Shown: piece by piece, positions 1 through 6,473 of the stretch | Layout of the letters: each line of letters begins with the position of its first letter | Position numbering within the stretch: the first letter of the stretch is position 1 | Origin: Spirochaetia bacterium | GTDB taxonomy: Bacteria > Spirochaetota > Leptospirae > Leptospirales > Leptonemataceae | Reading direction: 5' to 3' | Length of the DNA stretch: 6,995 nucleotides | NCBI GenBank assembly: GCA_016195395.1 | Contig: JACPZR010000171.1 | Location: 1-6,995 of the forward strand | Position numbers and translations under genes: made by a program | The notes under the pieces: model-generated | Seen by the model: only the letters and a program-made list of their open reading frames with translations | Told to the model about the DNA's origin: nothing | Database searches by the model: none

Positions 1-1374
1 GTGCTTCGTGACGCTCTGATGAAGACAGGAAAGCAGATCTTTCAGGAACGCACCGCTGATCTCGACGACGTAGCGGGGCGGCTTCTGCGCAATCTGGAAC
101 AGCGTAACGATGAAGAGATCATCCTTGCTTCGATCCAGCCGGACTCAGTGCTCGTGGCTTCTGAGATCTCCCCTTCCCTGATGCTCCAGATCCAGAACGT
201 GGCAGGCATTGTTACGGAACGCGGCGGACTCACGGCTCATGTTTCGATTCTCGCGCGCGACCGGGGGATTCCCGCCATTGTGGGGGCAGCGGGCGTGGTA
301 TCAGAATTGTCCGGGGGCGAACCTGCGATCGTGAACGCATTTCAAGGGAATCTTGTGATCTGCCCCAACGAAACCGACTTCCGGGTAATGGACGAATGGA
401 AGGCCAAGCTTGCTGCGGGGACCGTGTATTCTCCGGTCAGCATGACGGATAACACCCAGATTCTCCTCTGGACCAACCTGGATTCAGAGAACGACGCCGG
501 AGACAGCCGTATCCAGCGCCTGTCCGGTGTGGGTCTTTTCAGAACCGAGTACCTCTACGTCCATTCAGATGATCTATTTGATAACCCGGCAGCGCACGCC
601 GCGCTCTATGAACGGATCCTTGCGCGCATCGGCGGGAAGACGGTCACATTCCGACTCCTGGACTTTGGCGCTGATAAGCCGGTTCCCCACAACGTTGCGC
701 ATCACTTTGCCCGCCAGGATCACCACTACGCAGAAGCATCGCACGACGATGGTTTACGGGGCATAACGCTCCTTTTAGCATCCCCTTCCGCGCTCTTGGG
801 CCAGCTCCGCGCTATCATGACCGCAGCCAAGTCCCGTCCGCATCAGGTGCGCATTCTATTGCCGATGGTTTCCCATGTCCGGGAGATCGACGACTTTCTT
901 GTGATGTTCCGCCGCGCGGCGATCGCAGAGGCGTTGGACGCGGACAAAGCCGGCATATCCCTGGGAGCCATGCTTGAAACACCTGCCGCCTGCCTTTCGG
1001 CCGACAGGCTGTCCCGCTCCGGTCTTCAGTTCTTCAGTATTGGAACCAACGACTTATCCGCCTTCACTCTCGGGATCGACCGATTTCAAAGCGGAAGCGA
1101 TGACCAATTCTACAACCCCGCTGTCTTCCGCATGATTCAATCTGCGGTACAAGGTTCCACTCTCCCCGTATCTGTCTGCGGCGAGATGGCGTCGCGTCCC
1201 GACCTCATCCCCGTGCTGGTGGGACTCGGCATCCGCGAGCTGAGCGGGCCGTTGACAGCGCTCCCCGCCGTGGTCGACGGGCTGCGTACGCTGTCTCTCC
1301 ACGATTGTATCTCCCGCGCGGAAGCAGTCCTCGCCTGCGACTCATCGGAACAGGTCAAGGCAGTGCTCAAGTAA
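1..1374 (+). CDS. ptsI: Phosphoenolpyruvate-protein phosphotransferase (PTS enzyme I), 5'-truncated by window edge
   Basis: Enzyme I takes phosphate from PEP onto a histidine and passes it to HPr at the head of the PTS cascade in the cytosol. The 457 visible residues align with the family from roughly residue 110 of the usual ~570, so about 109 N-terminal residues, including most of the HPr-binding domain, lie outside the window. The GTG at base 1 is probably internal. Visible landmarks: the phospho-histidine motif GGLTAHVSILAR with His80; the PEP-binding barrel motifs GVGLFRTEYLY (Arg181), RLLDFGADKP (218-227), GLRGITLLL (251-259), MLETPAA (Glu326) and FFSIGTNDL (Asn350, Asp351); and the C-terminal catalytic Cys393 in SVCGEMA. 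All expected catalytic residues are present. The motif has TAH where TSH is usual, a mild change. The TAA stop overlaps the convergent downstream gene by 8 bp. A PtsP-like paralogue cannot be excluded without the N-terminus. Confidence 0.93.
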   Translation: MLRDALMKTGKQIFQERTADLDDVAGRLLRNLEQRNDEEIILASIQPDSVLVASEISPSLMLQIQNVAGIVTERGGLTAHVSILARDRGIPAIVGAAGVVSELSGGEPAIVNAFQGNLVICPNETDFRVMDEWKAKLAAGTVYSPVSMTDNTQILLWTNLDSENDAGDSRIQRLSGVGLFRTEYLYVHSDDLFDNPAAHAALYERILARIGGKTVTFRLLDFGADKPVPHNVAHHFARQDHHYAEASHDDGLRGITLLLASPSALLGQLRAIMTAAKSRPHQVRILLPMVSHVREIDDFLVMFRRAAIAEALDADKAGISLGAMLETPAACLSADRLSRSGLQFFSIGTNDLSAFTLGIDRFQSGSDDQFYNPAVFRMIQSAVQGSTLPVSVCGEMASRPDLIPVLVGLGIRELSGPLTALPAVVDGLRTLSLHDCISRAEAVLACDSSEQVKAVLK

Positions 1375-2276
1375 GAGTATTCATCAGGCCTGCCATGTCG
1401 TCCGGCATGGGTGTCTCAAAGAGCATGGTCTGGCCGGACTCCGGATGCGGAAACGAAAGAAGACTGCTGTGGAGCGCCGTACGGTTGATGCGCAGGCGGA
1501 GTCGGTCCTCGTCGGTTTCCAGGTCGTTGATCATCTTCAAGTATAACGTCTCATCTACGCCGTAGAGTCTGTCTCCCGTAACCGGGAAGCCGAGCGAGCA
1601 GAGTGTGGCCCTGATTTGGTGCAGACGGCCTGTGTGGAGCGTTACACGAAGCAGCGAAAGCGACGGATTCTTGACCGCGCTCACCAGGCGAAATTCTGTG
1701 CGCACCTTCTCGCCCCCTTCCACCTCGGCCGGGACAAAGTGGCGCTTCTTTTTCACCGGGCCGGTCCCCGTGGTCAAGAAACCGCGGGCGTCGAGATACT
1801 CCGGAAACGATCCCTCAACAATGACGTCGTACTCTTTGCGGAACAAACCGCTTTTCTGCGCGCGCTGGAGGGCAGCAGCTGATGCGGCGTGAAAGACCGC
1901 GAGCATAGTGCCGCTTGTTTCGCGGTCGAGCCTGTTGGAACGTAAGGAGAGTGTGCTTGTTGTACACGCCGGAAGGGTGAACCGGCAGGTTCGGCGGTTT
2001 GTTGAGCACCAGAAGCCAGTCGTCCCTGAAGACAATCGAGTAGTTCCGGTCCACCTCCGGCTCCGGCCTCTGTAGAAACGTGAACGAGATCACCTCTCCC
2101 GCGCGGGTGCGCTTGGAAGGCCTTGCCGGGACCCCGCCGACAGTGACACGACCGGCGCGGATGCGTTCCTGCCAGTCGCTCCTGCTGAAGCGTTGGAAGC
2201 GAGTGGTCAAGAGCTGGTCAAGGCGCTGCCCCTTCTCGTCGTCCGAGATCACGAACGTATGCCGCTTTTCAATCAT
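1367..2276 (-). pseudogene. RluA-family rRNA/tRNA pseudouridine synthase, frameshifted near 1937
   Basis: RluA-family enzymes isomerise specific uridines in rRNA or tRNA. Two overlapping minus-strand frames together make one protein. The first frame (from 2276) carries an S4-like RNA-binding domain (GQRLDQLLTTRFQRFSRSDW, then IRAGRVTVGG) and the start of the catalytic domain (VLNKPPNLPVHPSG). It goes out of frame after HTLLTF. The second frame resumes at RLDRETSG, the catalytic motif whose Asp is at 1927-1925, and runs through KKKRHFVP, TGRLHQIRATL and GFPVTGDRLYG to the TGA at 1369-1367. Relatives have roughly a dozen residues between the NTL-like motif and HRLDRETSG. Here there are almost none, and the usual His is Asn. 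About 38 missing bases (13 codons minus one) would explain both the gap and the frame change, and would restore ~315 aa. ATG 2276 is preferred because the domain begins just after it; an in-frame GTG at 2315 is possible. It could be a true pseudogene or an assembly error. Confidence 0.82.
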
Positions 2277-2339
2277 TCGACATCTTTTTTTCGGAACGCA
2301 TCCGGACTTCTCCACCCTCTCTCATATGGAGGTTTCCAC

Positions 2340-2780
2340 ATGAAAGATACACTGACAGACCAGACTTGGAGGGAAATCATAAAGAGAAAGGAAGAATTCC
2401 AGAAAATCGTAGGACTCCTTGTTGAATTTGACGAAAGAACGGGACGTTATCAGAGCTACGGCGATCCAGAGGCACACTTCATGCGTAAGGCGGTGAGCGT
2501 GTGCAGGCCGGACGACCTCAGAGTCTTTGCAAAGAACCTGGGCAACTACGTCTACTATGTGGTCACGGAGCTTGTGGGCTCAGGCGGACACGTGGCAACG
2601 GGATGGATTCACGAGGACGGCATCCGGGCAGAAAGGGAAGGCGCAGCTTCAGGTCATCCCGTCCATAGGATCATTTGTCTCACGGACCTGTTCCAAGACT
2701 CCAGCCAAAAACTCGACGAAGACATCCTGGAGGCATGCGTGGAGCCTTCCACGCTCGCCATCATGGCGGTCTCGCCCTAG
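2340..2780 (+). CDS. Hypothetical protein, 146 aa, cytosolic
   Basis: I do not recognise this family. The start is ATG 2340, because a clear Shine-Dalgarno GGAGG at 2328-2332 stands 7 nt upstream; the frame is open further upstream, but that part overlaps the divergent synthase gene and reads as random. The protein is soluble-looking, with no signal peptide or membrane segment. The first 30 residues form a charged amphipathic stretch (WREIIKRKEEFQKIVGLLVEF). A middle segment, YVYYVVTELVGSGGHVATGWI (about 70-90), alternates like beta strands around a glycine turn. It is followed by HRIICLTDLF (109-118) and an acidic helix LDEDILEAC. Cysteines are at 55, 113 and 133, with no CxxC motif. Codon usage resembles the neighbours. 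The product ends with TAG at 2778-2780, immediately followed by the hairpin repeats and the bidirectional terminator, which suggests a single-gene transcript. Confidence 0.8.
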   Translation: MKDTLTDQTWREIIKRKEEFQKIVGLLVEFDERTGRYQSYGDPEAHFMRKAVSVCRPDDLRVFAKNLGNYVYYVVTELVGSGGHVATGWIHEDGIRAEREGAASGHPVHRIICLTDLFQDSSQKLDEDILEACVEPSTLAIMAVSP

Positions 2781-2864
2781 TGCGCAGCGACCGTGATTCG
2801 CGAAGGGCACCGTGACGCTCCCAGGACGAACGAAACCAATCCCGCGGAGCGACCGTGGTCCGCG
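2781..2864 (+). repeat. Direct repeat of a hairpin module (two copies, 62 bp apart)
   Basis: The 22-bp segments 2781-2802 and 2843-2864 match at 18 of 22 positions and share the core GCGACCGTG. The second copy forms a perfect 6-bp stem, CGCGGA with TCCGCG, around a 10-base loop. The first forms nearly the same stem (TGCGCA with TTCGCG, one mismatch and one wobble). After the first copy, 2814-2836 (GACGCTCCCAGGACGAA and onward) resembles the tail of the larger structured repeats at 2957-2972 and 5321-5337. The stretch therefore looks like a degenerate or differently assembled member of the same family. It starts at the base after the stop codon of the 146-aa gene and shows no coding character. 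Confidence 0.6.
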
Positions 2865-2871
2865 CAGCGGA

Positions 2872-2972
2872 ACACCGCCGGCATGGAGGCCGGCGAAGGG
2901 CGAACAGCCCGCATCCTCCATCAGCGGCATGGGGAGGCCAGGATGGCCGAGTCATGACGCTCTCAGAACGAA
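2872..2972 (+). repeat. Structured repeat element, copy 1 (four hairpins)
   Basis: This copy matches 5238-5337. From 2896 to 2972 the two differ at 9 of 77 positions by hand alignment. Hairpins in order: H1 is CGCCGGC (2876-2882) with GCCGGCG (2889-2895), loop ATGGAG. H2 is GGGC (2898-2901) with GCCC (2907-2910), loop GAACA. H3 is TCCTC (2914-2918) with GGGGA (2931-2935), a 12-base loop and one T-G pair. H4 is GGCCA (2936-2940) with TGGCC (2944-2948), loop GGA. A tail follows with the palindrome GTCATGAC (2951-2958). The wobble in H3 would be an A-C mismatch in the opposite-strand RNA, a weak hint that the plus strand is the functional RNA strand. The element lies in the 3' untranslated region of the 146-aa gene and abuts the terminator. 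Confidence 0.85.
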
Positions 2973-3004
2973 AAAACCGCTCCCTTTTGAGGAGCGGCCT
3001 TTTT
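2971..3004. terminator. Bidirectional intrinsic terminator
   Basis: A 7-bp GC-rich stem, CCGCTCC (2977-2983) with GGAGCGG (2991-2997), encloses a 7-base loop. It is flanked by six A on the left (2971-2976) and CC plus five T on the right (2998-3004). Read on the minus strand, the stem is followed directly by six T. This makes a strong terminator for the secreted-protein gene, whose stop at 3026 is about 22 bp away. On the plus strand it can end transcripts of the 146-aa gene. Its position between convergent genes fits use in both directions. Confidence 0.9.
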
Positions 3005-3025
3005 GAAATCCAAGTGAAGCTTGAA

Positions 3026-3961
3026 TTACATCTTCATCATGTAGCCGAATTTGTAAACCGCACCACCCACAACAGTAATCTTGGAGGTAATGGGGCCCAG
3101 AGCAGCGCGTGTGGAGTCGTTTTTACCACCAGCCACGCCGTATCCTGCATCGAGAAGGTCTTCCATTTCGAAGAACAGCTTGTCGCCGCCGCTTCCGATT
3201 TTGCCGGAAACGCCCACTACGAAGTTAGGAGCAAAGCCTTTCACGCGCAGACGCACGCGTTCGTTGTAGATATCGCCACCTTTTTGGTTACCCGCTACAC
3301 CGCGAACGGTGTGCGCTCCAACCGGAGTACCAAGGAGGTAGGTGGGGATGTCCCCAAGGTTTTTGCCATAAAGGTCCCAACCGCCGGTGAAGTAGTTGAT
3401 ACCACCGCCCATGTAGACGGTTGCGGAATCGCCAACGTTTGCTTTCAAGCCCACATAGACGGGCACATACATTGCTTTGAAGTCCCAAGATACATGGTAC
3501 CATTCCACAGTGGCGATGGTTGCGGAGGTATCTCCACCCATAATTTTCTTGTTGTACATTACGCCGGCGCGCATCCACATCAGATCATAGTCTTTCTGAT
3601 AGAAGAGGTTCACCAGACCGCCGCTCATAGCGCCTTCGGTTCTTACCGTGATCGCTTGATTGGTGGACTTTGACAGGGCAATCAGTCGGTTTTCCGACAT
3701 GATTACATATTGGCCGGTCCCGTTGACGGTTTCCGGGCAAAGCGTACCGGCGGTGCCGCAACCAAAGCTGCCGGCCTTGGCGAATGTCGTATCCGCGTTA
3801 CTTACAGAGCTCTGGAGACCATCATTGGTGATGGTGCCGCCCAGTTGGCCGAGGTTGAACATCAGACCCCCGCCGATGCCTACATAGGTCCCTTCAGCGT
3901 AAAGACCTGTGGCTGCCAACGCAACGACCAAGGCCATCGTAAATTTTATAACTTGTTTCAT
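3026..3961 (-). CDS. Secreted, probably outer-membrane beta-barrel-like protein, 311 aa
   Basis: The N-terminus is a classic Sec signal peptide: MKQVIKFTMALVVALAATGLYA, with predicted cleavage after Ala22 (YA/EG). The mature protein is rich in Gly, Thr and Tyr, with many short alternating polar and hydrophobic stretches typical of beta strands (TYVGIGGGLMFNLG; MYVPVYVGLKANVG; SATVYMGGGINYF; KITVVGGAVYKFGY). This suggests an outer-membrane barrel or porin-like protein. I recognise no specific family. The C-terminus, FGYMMKM, lacks the usual final aromatic residue, so the barrel assignment is inference. Two Cys (in GCGTAGTLCPE, an extracellular-loop-like segment) could form a disulfide. ATG 3961 is preceded by GGAGG (minus strand, 3977-3973) at 11-nt spacing. 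The gene is monocistronic: a divergent intergenic region lies upstream and a strong terminator sits just beyond its stop. Confidence 0.85.
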   Translation of the reverse strand: MKQVIKFTMALVVALAATGLYAEGTYVGIGGGLMFNLGQLGGTITNDGLQSSVSNADTTFAKAGSFGCGTAGTLCPETVNGTGQYVIMSENRLIALSKSTNQAITVRTEGAMSGGLVNLFYQKDYDLMWMRAGVMYNKKIMGGDTSATIATVEWYHVSWDFKAMYVPVYVGLKANVGDSATVYMGGGINYFTGGWDLYGKNLGDIPTYLLGTPVGAHTVRGVAGNQKGGDIYNERVRLRVKGFAPNFVVGVSGKIGSGGDKLFFEMEDLLDAGYGVAGGKNDSTRAALGPITSKITVVGGAVYKFGYMMKM

Positions 3962-4214
3962 GAAGCTGTCTTCCTCCAGAATCGCAGATTCGGTTGTTTT
4001 TGATATCAGGGTAGGGCCTACCCCGCGGAGGAGTGACGACCACGGATGGCCACCGTCAATTAAAAAAGGGCAAATTTGACGAAAAAAAAACGAACCCGTG
4101 ACAAGAAAAACCGTTCTAAACTGCCCATAACACCATGTTAGCGATACGTATTGACGGGGACTCGACAGGGTTTTTCCTTGATCCAGCCCCTATAACGTAG
4201 AGGCAGGAGTGAGC
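3962..4214. other. Divergent intergenic region with candidate control signals
   Basis: These 253 bp separate the minus-strand secreted-protein gene from the plus-strand TPM gene and show no coding character. There is a 7+7-bp inverted repeat at 4009-4023 (GGGTAGG, one base, CCTACCC), which falls in the leader of the minus-strand gene. An A-rich tract spans about 4061-4115. TTGACG occurs three times: on the minus strand at 4059-4054, and on the plus strand at 4076-4081 and 4151-4156. The first two form an imperfect inverted repeat. TATAAC at 4191-4196, 18 nt before ATG 4215, could be a -10 box for the TPM gene, but I see no good -35 at the usual spacing. None of these is a confident promoter. 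Confidence 0.4.
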
Positions 4215-5228
4215 ATGAAAAAGATTCTAGTGTTTGCAGCGCTCTTGGCAGCGCCCGTGTGGAGCGTTCTGCCTGAAGTTGTGGATGGCGCCGGGATGTT
4301 CAGCCCCGCAGCCGTCGATCAAGCGAATTCGAAGATTCGTGATATCCAGTCCCGCACCAAGAAGCAGTTGGTCGTTGAAACCGTAAACTCCCTGGGGGGC
4401 CGACGCGTGGAAGACGTTGCCCGCGAGCATGCTCGTGACAGGCAGGTGAACGGCATCCTCGTATTGATCTCGAAGGATGACAGAAAGATCGCCACTGAGG
4501 TGGGATCAAAGACGCAGAAAGTTTTCAGCTCCAGCGACGCGAGAGATCTGCGCGACCGCGTGACCGCAAAGTTCAAGATGAAAGATTTTGACGGCGGCCT
4601 TCAAGCTGCGGTGGAAGTCTACTCGGACCGCATTGGGTCATCTGTCTCATCGTCGGGCAGCAGCAGTTCCAGCAATACGGATACACGCACTAGCACGTCG
4701 GACAGCAGCAGTTCATCATCGAGCTCGAGCGGATCCGGGATCTGGGGTTGGATCAAGGGTATGGGAATCGTGGGAATCATCTGCACGCTCCTGTCGCTCT
4801 TCATTGTGTACAGAATTGTAAAAGGAATTTTCAAAGCGATCTTCGGAATCTTCCGTCCAGCGCAGCCGCAGCAAATGCCGACGCAGCAGCCGGGCGGTAC
4901 ATACCAACCGGGCTATCAACCGGGTTACCAGCCGGGCCCCATGGGTGGCGGAGGCATGGGCTTCATGGGAAGTCTGATGACCGGTATGCTCGGCGCCGCA
5001 GCAGGGAGCTGGGTCTATGACAAATTCAGCGGCGGCGGTTCTGCGTACGGACATGGCACCTCTGACATGACCAACTCATCATCGAGCAATACCGACAATG
5101 GATCCGATTATTCCAGCGGCTCGAGCGGCTGGGATTCTGATTCCGGATCGTCGTCCAGCGGCAGTTCCGACTGGGGTGGCGGCGACTCCGGCGGCGGAGG
5201 AGATTCAGGTGGTGGAGGCGACTGGTAG
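4215..5228 (+). CDS. TPM-domain (YgcG-like) membrane protein with low-complexity tail, 337 aa
   Basis: ATG 4215 is chosen over the in-frame GTG 4209 because AGGAG (4205-4209) then stands 5 nt upstream. Residues 1-17 are a signal peptide (KKILVFAALLAAPVWS). Residues ~20-140 form a TPM domain: VVDGAGMFSPAAVDQ, QLVVETVNSLGG, NGILVLISKDDRKIATEVG and FDGGLQAAVEVYSDRI. A serine-rich linker (~142-175) leads to a transmembrane segment (~177-200, GWIKGMGIVGIICTLLSLFIV). Next is a Pro/Gln segment with a tandem PGYQ repeat, a glycine-rich patch ending GAAAGSWVYDKF (259-271), and a Ser/Asp/Gly tail ending in repeated DSGGGG and DW. That order is typical of YgcG-type proteins, which are predicted to display the TPM domain outside the cytoplasmic membrane. 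The domain has been linked to photosystem II repair and phosphatase activity in plants; its bacterial role is unclear. A structured repeat begins 9 bp after the stop. Confidence 0.87.
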   Translation: MKKILVFAALLAAPVWSVLPEVVDGAGMFSPAAVDQANSKIRDIQSRTKKQLVVETVNSLGGRRVEDVAREHARDRQVNGILVLISKDDRKIATEVGSKTQKVFSSSDARDLRDRVTAKFKMKDFDGGLQAAVEVYSDRIGSSVSSSGSSSSSNTDTRTSTSDSSSSSSSSSGSGIWGWIKGMGIVGIICTLLSLFIVYRIVKGIFKAIFGIFRPAQPQQMPTQQPGGTYQPGYQPGYQPGPMGGGGMGFMGSLMTGMLGAAAGSWVYDKFSGGGSAYGHGTSDMTNSSSSNTDNGSDYSSGSSGWDSDSGSSSSGSSDWGGGDSGGGGDSGGGGDW

Positions 5229-5237
5229 ACATCGCAC

Positions 5238-5337
5238 ACACCGCGGACAGGATGTCCGCGAAGGCCGAACAGGCCGCATCCCCGGTCAGCGGCATGGGGA
5301 CGCCAGGATGGCGGAGTCATGACGCTCTAAGAAAGAA
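5238..5337 (+). repeat. Structured repeat element, copy 2 (four hairpins)
   Basis: This is the second copy of the element at 2872-2972. H1 is CGCGGAC (5242-5248) with GTCCGCG (5254-5260), loop AGGAT. H2 is GGCC (5263-5266) with GGCC (5272-5275), loop GAACA as in copy 1. H3 is TCCCC (5279-5283) with GGGGA (5296-5300), a 12-base loop of which nine or more positions match copy 1. H4 is CGCCA (5301-5305) with TGGCG (5309-5313), loop GGA. The palindrome GTCATGAC is at 5316-5323. Stem differences from copy 1 are compensatory (two pairs in H1, one in H2, one in H4). There is no T-tract, so it is not a standard terminator. It fills most of the gap between the TPM and STAS genes and could act in the 3' end of one or the leader of the other. 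Confidence 0.85.
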
Positions 5338-5379
5338 GTTGCCAGATGACCGCTTTGGGGCAGGCATGTCTCAAACCTG

Positions 5380-5721
5380 ATGGCGTCCCTATTTCAAGTC
5401 CAGAGTACCATCGAAAAGGAAACTCCTGTCATTCGTCTGTCCGGGGAAATCACGGCGGAAGTTGAGGAAGAGCTCCTTCAGTGCTACAGCACAATTCCGG
5501 GCGAAAAGAAAGAACGGGTCATACTTGATTTTGATGAGACTCGCTACATCAACTCGTCAGGAATTGCCATCCTCATCGGTCTCATCACCAAAGCCACAGA
5601 CAATAAACAGCGCGTGGAATTCTGCGGTCTCAATCCTCATTTCAGAAAAGTGATGGATATCGTAGGCCTGACTGATTTTGTTTTGATTCACGATAATCTT
5701 GCAGAAGCTCTGAAGCATTGA
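5380..5721 (+). CDS. STAS-domain protein, anti-sigma-factor antagonist (SpoIIAA-like)
   Basis: The 113 residues form a single STAS domain of normal length. Features: strand VIRLSGEIT (17-25), the core strand RVILDFDETRYINSSGIAIL (46-65), then a helix and the strand RVEFCGLNPHFRKVMDIVGL. The DSSG-like motif appears as NSSG; Ser60 matches the serine phosphorylated in SpoIIAA/RsbV proteins by their anti-sigma kinase. Known members switch partners: unphosphorylated, they bind an anti-sigma factor and free the sigma factor. No kinase, phosphatase or sigma gene is visible, so the partner is unknown, and a role in another STAS system is possible. ATG 5380 lacks a clear ribosome site. A 4-codon frame (ATG 5366, TGA 5378-5380) overlaps the start and may couple translation. 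The DUF1569 gene follows after 39 bp and may be cotranscribed. Confidence 0.9.
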   Translation: MASLFQVQSTIEKETPVIRLSGEITAEVEEELLQCYSTIPGEKKERVILDFDETRYINSSGIAILIGLITKATDNKQRVEFCGLNPHFRKVMDIVGLTDFVLIHDNLAEALKH

Positions 5722-5760
5722 TCGGGCCGCGTCTGCAGGGAATACTTGCGAGGCGACTTC

Positions 5761-6321
5761 ATGCAGGACACCACTAAGATTTCCCGTGGGCAATTCATTG
5801 AGAAAGCCGGCGCCTACGCGGCAGCTGTTGCGGCCTCGGGCTCTATCTTAAGCGCCGCATCCTGTTCAGGAAGCGCCGCGCACAAAGTAAAATTTGCCGA
5901 CCTCACACAAGCCCTCACCTATTTGGAAAAGCTTCCTCCGGCCACGAAGACCTCGGGAGCTTGGGATGCCGCGCAGGTACTCATCCACTGCGCACAGAGC
6001 ATCGATTTTTCCATCAGAGGATTTCCAGAAAACAAGCCGTGGGTGGTGCGCCATACAGTGGGCCCGGTGGTCTTTGGGCGATTCAGATCTCACGGAGAAA
6101 TGAACCACGACCTTTCGGCTGCCATTCCGGGAGCGCCTCCCCTGCCGCCGGGCCTGTCGTTCCAAGAGGGGATGGAAATACTGCGTGCGTCGGTGACCCG
6201 CTTCCTTGCCTACAATGGGCCGCTCGCGGAGCACTTTGTGTACGGGACCATGACCAAGACCGACTTTGACCTGGCCCACGCCATGCACATTGCCAACCAC
6301 ATCGACGAATTCGCGATATAG
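5761..6321 (+). CDS. DUF1569 (DinB-like four-helix) exported protein, 186 aa
   Basis: ATG 5761 is chosen because GAGG (5750-5753) stands 7 nt upstream; an in-frame TTG at 5746 would place that site inside the gene. The body matches DUF1569 of the DinB/YfiT-like superfamily by recognisable blocks: VKFADLTQALTYLEKL (43-58), GAWDAAQVLIHCAQSIDFSI (66-85), GFPENKPW, HTVGPVVFGRF (98-108), IPGAPPLPP (122-130) and AHAMHIANHIDEF (172-184). His76, His176 and His180 are placed like the metal-ligand histidines of DinB-type four-helix bundles. The biochemical function of DUF1569 is not established. The N-terminus ISRGQFIEKAGAYAAAVAAS looks like a Tat signal in which the twin arginine has become Arg-Gly, followed by SAASC (Cys35), a possible but non-ideal lipobox. 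Export is likely; route and lipidation are uncertain. Confidence 0.85.
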   Translation: MQDTTKISRGQFIEKAGAYAAAVAASGSILSAASCSGSAAHKVKFADLTQALTYLEKLPPATKTSGAWDAAQVLIHCAQSIDFSIRGFPENKPWVVRHTVGPVVFGRFRSHGEMNHDLSAAIPGAPPLPPGLSFQEGMEILRASVTRFLAYNGPLAEHFVYGTMTKTDFDLAHAMHIANHIDEFAI

Positions 6322-6473
6322 TCGCCAGAACGGCACAGGCTTGGGCCTCAAGAGGCGGGCCTTGGGTCGTCAAAAACACTTCATGCCAAGGACGGTTTTC
6401 TTCGATCCTATAGACAGTGGGTTGGCGCATACTATTGGAACGGGCCCGGACGGCGGGACCCAAGGGGGTGGTG

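Noticed and set aside
1605..1892. Plus-strand open frames opposite the pseudouridine synthase
   Set aside because: The minus strand encodes clear RluA-family motifs here; the plus frames are antisense shadows without motifs.
2761..2955. Short minus-strand frames across both structured repeats, with similar peptides (SW, PHAAD, GCGLF), here and at 5108-5320
   Set aside because: The similarity follows from the repeat itself. Four of the first twenty residues differ between copies while stem pairing is kept, so structure rather than peptide appears conserved.
2781..2972. CRISPR array or riboswitch
   Set aside because: There are no regularly spaced near-identical repeats with unique spacers. 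The two large copies are 2.4 kb apart and follow stop codons, and I see no known riboswitch core.
2855..3673. 272-aa open frame on the plus strand
   Set aside because: It lies antisense to the secreted-protein gene, crosses the repeat and the terminator, and has no ribosome site or recognisable domain. The minus-strand frame has a signal peptide and a ribosome site.
5238..5337. Intrinsic terminator for the TPM gene
   Set aside because: Several hairpins are present, but none is followed by a T-tract, so standard intrinsic termination is not supported.
5866..6351. 161-aa minus-strand frame opposite the DUF1569 gene
   Set aside because: The plus strand has well-conserved DUF1569 blocks; the minus frame is a GC-bias shadow.
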